Assembly: GCA_041666685.1 (NCBI GenBank)
Contig: JBAYGJ010000056.1
Span: 1 to 5,873, forward strand
Direction: 5' to 3'
From: JBAYGJ01 sp041666685
GTDB lineage: Bacteria; Patescibacteriota; Patescibacteriia; UBA10025; JAHIVO01
DNA length: 5,873 nucleotides
The position numbers and the translations under genes are program-made. The first letter of the stretch is position 1. Each line of letters opens with the position of its first letter. Under the pieces are notes generated by a model that worked only from the letters and a program-made list of their open reading frames with translations, made no database searches and had not been told where the DNA came from. Positions 4,965 through 5,873 of this stretch are shown here, piece after piece.

Positions 4965-5117
4965 TCATTTCCGGTCGGGCAGTGTGGACGGTGGTGTGTC
5001 AGTTTTGTCCGGTTTACCGAGACCTGACAGTATCCGGCCCAGCCAGAGCATACCGCCGACTGCAGCCAGTAGGGCCAGTATGATCAGATAAGAATCTTTC
5101 GAGAGACTGATGTCCAT
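4965..5117 (-). CDS. Small single-pass membrane protein (50 aa), unknown function
   Basis: The start is set at the ATG of 5115-5117, because GGAGG (5123-5127) lies 5 bases before it. The longer frame to 5168 would contain the promoter and leader. A short polar N-terminus (MDISLSKDS) is followed by one hydrophobic segment, about residues 10-30 (from YLIILALLAAV to LGRIL). A hydrophilic proline- and lysine-rich tail follows. The segment has a glycine pair and a late arginine; there is no signal-peptidase site. By charge, with acidic and basic residues at both ends and a basic tail, the C-terminus is more likely inside, but this is uncertain. It is a single-gene unit with its own promoter (5154-5181) and terminator (4924-4947), ending in TGA and divergent from the DUF3467 gene. 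Resemblance to small toxin or stress membrane peptides is only general. Confidence 0.7.
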   Translation of the reverse strand: MDISLSKDSYLIILALLAAVGGMLWLGRILSGLGKPDKTDTPPSTLPDRK

Positions 5118-5122
5118 AGGTA

Positions 5123-5127
5123 CCTCC
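5123..5127 (-). promoter_or_regulatory. Ribosome-binding site GGAGG
   Basis: It lies 5 bases before the ATG at 5117 and selects this start over the upstream ATG at 5168. It is preceded by CTCTTTCCCC, a variant of the leader motif of the other minus-strand units. Confidence 0.75.
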
Positions 5128-5153
5128 ATGGGGAAAGAGCGAACTTTGCTGTC

Positions 5154-5181
5154 AGTGTACTCCGGCACGTGTTAACGTCAA
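5154..5181 (-). promoter_or_regulatory. Sigma70-type promoter for the small membrane protein
   Basis: On the minus strand it has TTGACG (5176-5181), a 16-base spacer, and TACACT (5154-5159). The predicted transcript starts near 5147, giving a leader of about 30 bases. Confidence 0.6.
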
Positions 5182-5217
5182 GAACGAATATATCTTTAAC
5201 CAATAATCCGAAATAAT

Positions 5218-5520
5218 ATGACAGACCAGCCAAAGCAACAGCAGATCAACATAAAAATGGACGATGCCACAATGAAAGGCGTCTATGCCAACGCCATGGG
5301 CGTGTCTCACACCAAGGAGGAATTCACCATGGATTTCATGAACGTATACCCGTTCCAGCATTCCGGCATCGTGACCAGCCGCGTTATCACGTCCCCGGGG
5401 CACATGAAACGCATTTACCTGGCGCTGCAGGATAATATCAAGAAATACGAGACCCAGTTCGGCACGATCACTCAGGCCGCCGCCCCGTCCGACGGGGAAA
5501 TCGGTTTCAAGACGGCATAA
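5218..5520 (+). CDS. DUF3467 family protein
   Basis: This 100-residue protein matches the DUF3467 pattern over nearly its whole length: INIKMDDATMKGVYAN (10-25), VSHTKEEFTMDFMNVYP (29-45), SRVITSPGHMKRIYLAL (54-70), and QDNIKKYETQFG (71-82). A short variable tail follows. The family has no established function. It is small, cytoplasmic and widespread in bacteria, and the fold looks like paired strands and helices. The ATG lacks a Shine-Dalgarno site; AATAAT (5202-5207) lies 10 bases upstream, so a leaderless or near-leaderless start is possible. It is divergent from the small membrane protein gene and convergent with the gene at 5574-5822. Its TAA is embedded in the opposing terminator's A-tract. 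Confidence 0.88.
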   Translation: MTDQPKQQQINIKMDDATMKGVYANAMGVSHTKEEFTMDFMNVYPFQHSGIVTSRVITSPGHMKRIYLALQDNIKKYETQFGTITQAAAPSDGEIGFKTA

Positions 5521-5549
5521 AAAAAGCCGCCCCATATTTCAGGAACGGC
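5519..5549 (-). terminator. Rho-independent terminator of the 5574-5822 gene
   Basis: On the minus strand an 8-bp stem, GCCGTTCC (5542-5549) with GGGGCGGC (5526-5533, two G-U pairs), surrounds an 8-base loop. TTTTTT follows. The A-tract on the plus strand starts within the DUF3467 stop codon. Confidence 0.8.
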
Positions 5550-5573
5550 AAGCATGATTGCGGGATCGCCGGC

Positions 5574-5822
5574 TCAGGCAGCGTAATTCCTAGCGTAACG
5601 CTTGATGAGCTCCAGTTCGATGGCCGGATCGATGTAAGTGGAACGGGGAGAGAAGTCTTCTTCTCTCGCGTCCTCCAACGGGATCCAGAGATTGAACGGT
5701 TGCTTGGTCACGATCACGCCGAGGGTAACGCGCCCTTCGAAAGTGCTCGTGCACATTATCGGCAAAGTTTTCCAGCGCGCCTGTTCGTGAAGTTTCGCCA
5801 TGACGAATGCTTCAGTAATCAT
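5574..5822 (-). CDS. Small unknown protein (82 aa)
   Basis: The start is fixed by AGGAGG (5829-5834) with a 6-base spacer; an internal ATG at codon 8 has no such site. The N-terminus looks helical (ITEAFVMAKLHEQARW). A strand-rich centre follows (TLPIMCTSTFEGRVTLGVIVTKQPFNLWIPLED), then an acidic loop. It ends in a C-terminal helix with basic residues (AIELELIKRYARNY). It looks soluble, and no family is recognised. It is a single-gene unit with a terminator at 5519-5549 and a -10 box at the window edge. It ends in TGA, like the other minus-strand genes. Confidence 0.75.
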   Translation of the reverse strand: MITEAFVMAKLHEQARWKTLPIMCTSTFEGRVTLGVIVTKQPFNLWIPLEDAREEDFSPRSTYIDPAIELELIKRYARNYAA

Positions 5823-5828
5823 GAATAT

Positions 5829-5834
5829 CCTCCT
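5829..5834 (-). promoter_or_regulatory. Ribosome-binding site AGGAGG
   Basis: It lies 6 bases before the ATG at 5822. It is preceded by ATCTTTTAGC, a looser version of the shared leader motif. Confidence 0.8.
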
Positions 5835-5864
5835 GCTAAAAGATCTTTCAATTGAACTCCGTCA

Positions 5865-5870
5865 ACATTA
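5865..5870 (-). promoter_or_regulatory. Candidate -10 box (TAATGT) for the 5574-5822 gene
   Basis: TAATGT ends 30 bases before AGGAGG, within the 26-34 base range of the three other minus-strand units. Its -35 would lie beyond the window. Confidence 0.4.
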
Positions 5871-5873
5871 GCA

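Noticed and set aside
5118..5168. N-terminal extension of the small membrane protein
   Set aside because: GGAGG 5 bases before the ATG at 5117, and a promoter at 5154-5181 that overlaps the longer frame, favour the short form.
5152..5535. Minus-strand open frame opposite DUF3467
   Set aside because: It overlaps a confident family match and crosses both a terminator and a promoter on its own strand.
5860..5865. TTGACG as -35 box of the 5574-5822 gene
   Set aside because: Only 25 bases separate it from the ribosome-binding site, leaving no -10 and no leader. TAATGT at 5865-5870 fits as a -10 instead.

Overview
This is bacterial DNA from what is probably an uncultivated, metagenome-type genome. 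The standard code fits, because five genes end in TGA. Dispersed palindromic repeats, a TrmB-effector-like protein, a DUF3467 protein and many very short unknown genes together recall candidate-phyla (Patescibacteria-like) genomes. That placement is an impression, not a result. There are no rRNA or tRNA genes, no CRISPR array, no transposase and no recognisable phage structural genes.

Layout. (1) 1-661: the 3' part of an AT-rich gene of unknown function, followed after one base by a more GC-rich unknown gene (663-1139). (2) 1140-1297: a short intergenic region made largely of palindromic repeats in opposite orientations. (3) 1298-2560: a TrmB-effector-like protein with no DNA-binding domain and an unknown C-terminal half. 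(4) 2561-2651: another repeat remnant and a leaderless-looking promoter for a 63-residue protein (2652-2843). (5) 2912-3376: a protein with a perfectly spaced duplicated GTxWHxHxxxPxC motif, a likely metal site. (6) 3391-5873: plus-strand genes for a RelA/SpoT-type HD hydrolase (4017-4562) and a DUF3467 protein (5218-5520), interleaved with four compact minus-strand transcription units that encode five short unknown proteins.

The most striking pattern is that the two strands carry two kinds of gene. All five minus-strand genes have a strong GGAGG or AGGAGG ribosome-binding site 5-6 bases before the start and end in TGA. Their units end in a hairpin plus U-tract terminator, and three of the four have a readable TTGAC(A/G)-N16/17-TAnnnT promoter. 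The fourth shows a matching -10 at the window edge. The seven plus-strand genes lack a well-placed Shine-Dalgarno site, except perhaps the one coupled at 663, and they end in TAA or TAG. Several have a -10-like hexamer 7-10 bases before the ATG, as expected of leaderless transcripts.

No single pathway links the genes. The named pieces (HD alarmone-type hydrolase, TrmB-like sensor domain, DUF3467) suggest regulatory or housekeeping accessory functions rather than an enzyme pathway. The minus-strand set looks like independently expressed small-protein cassettes that share a 5' leader design.
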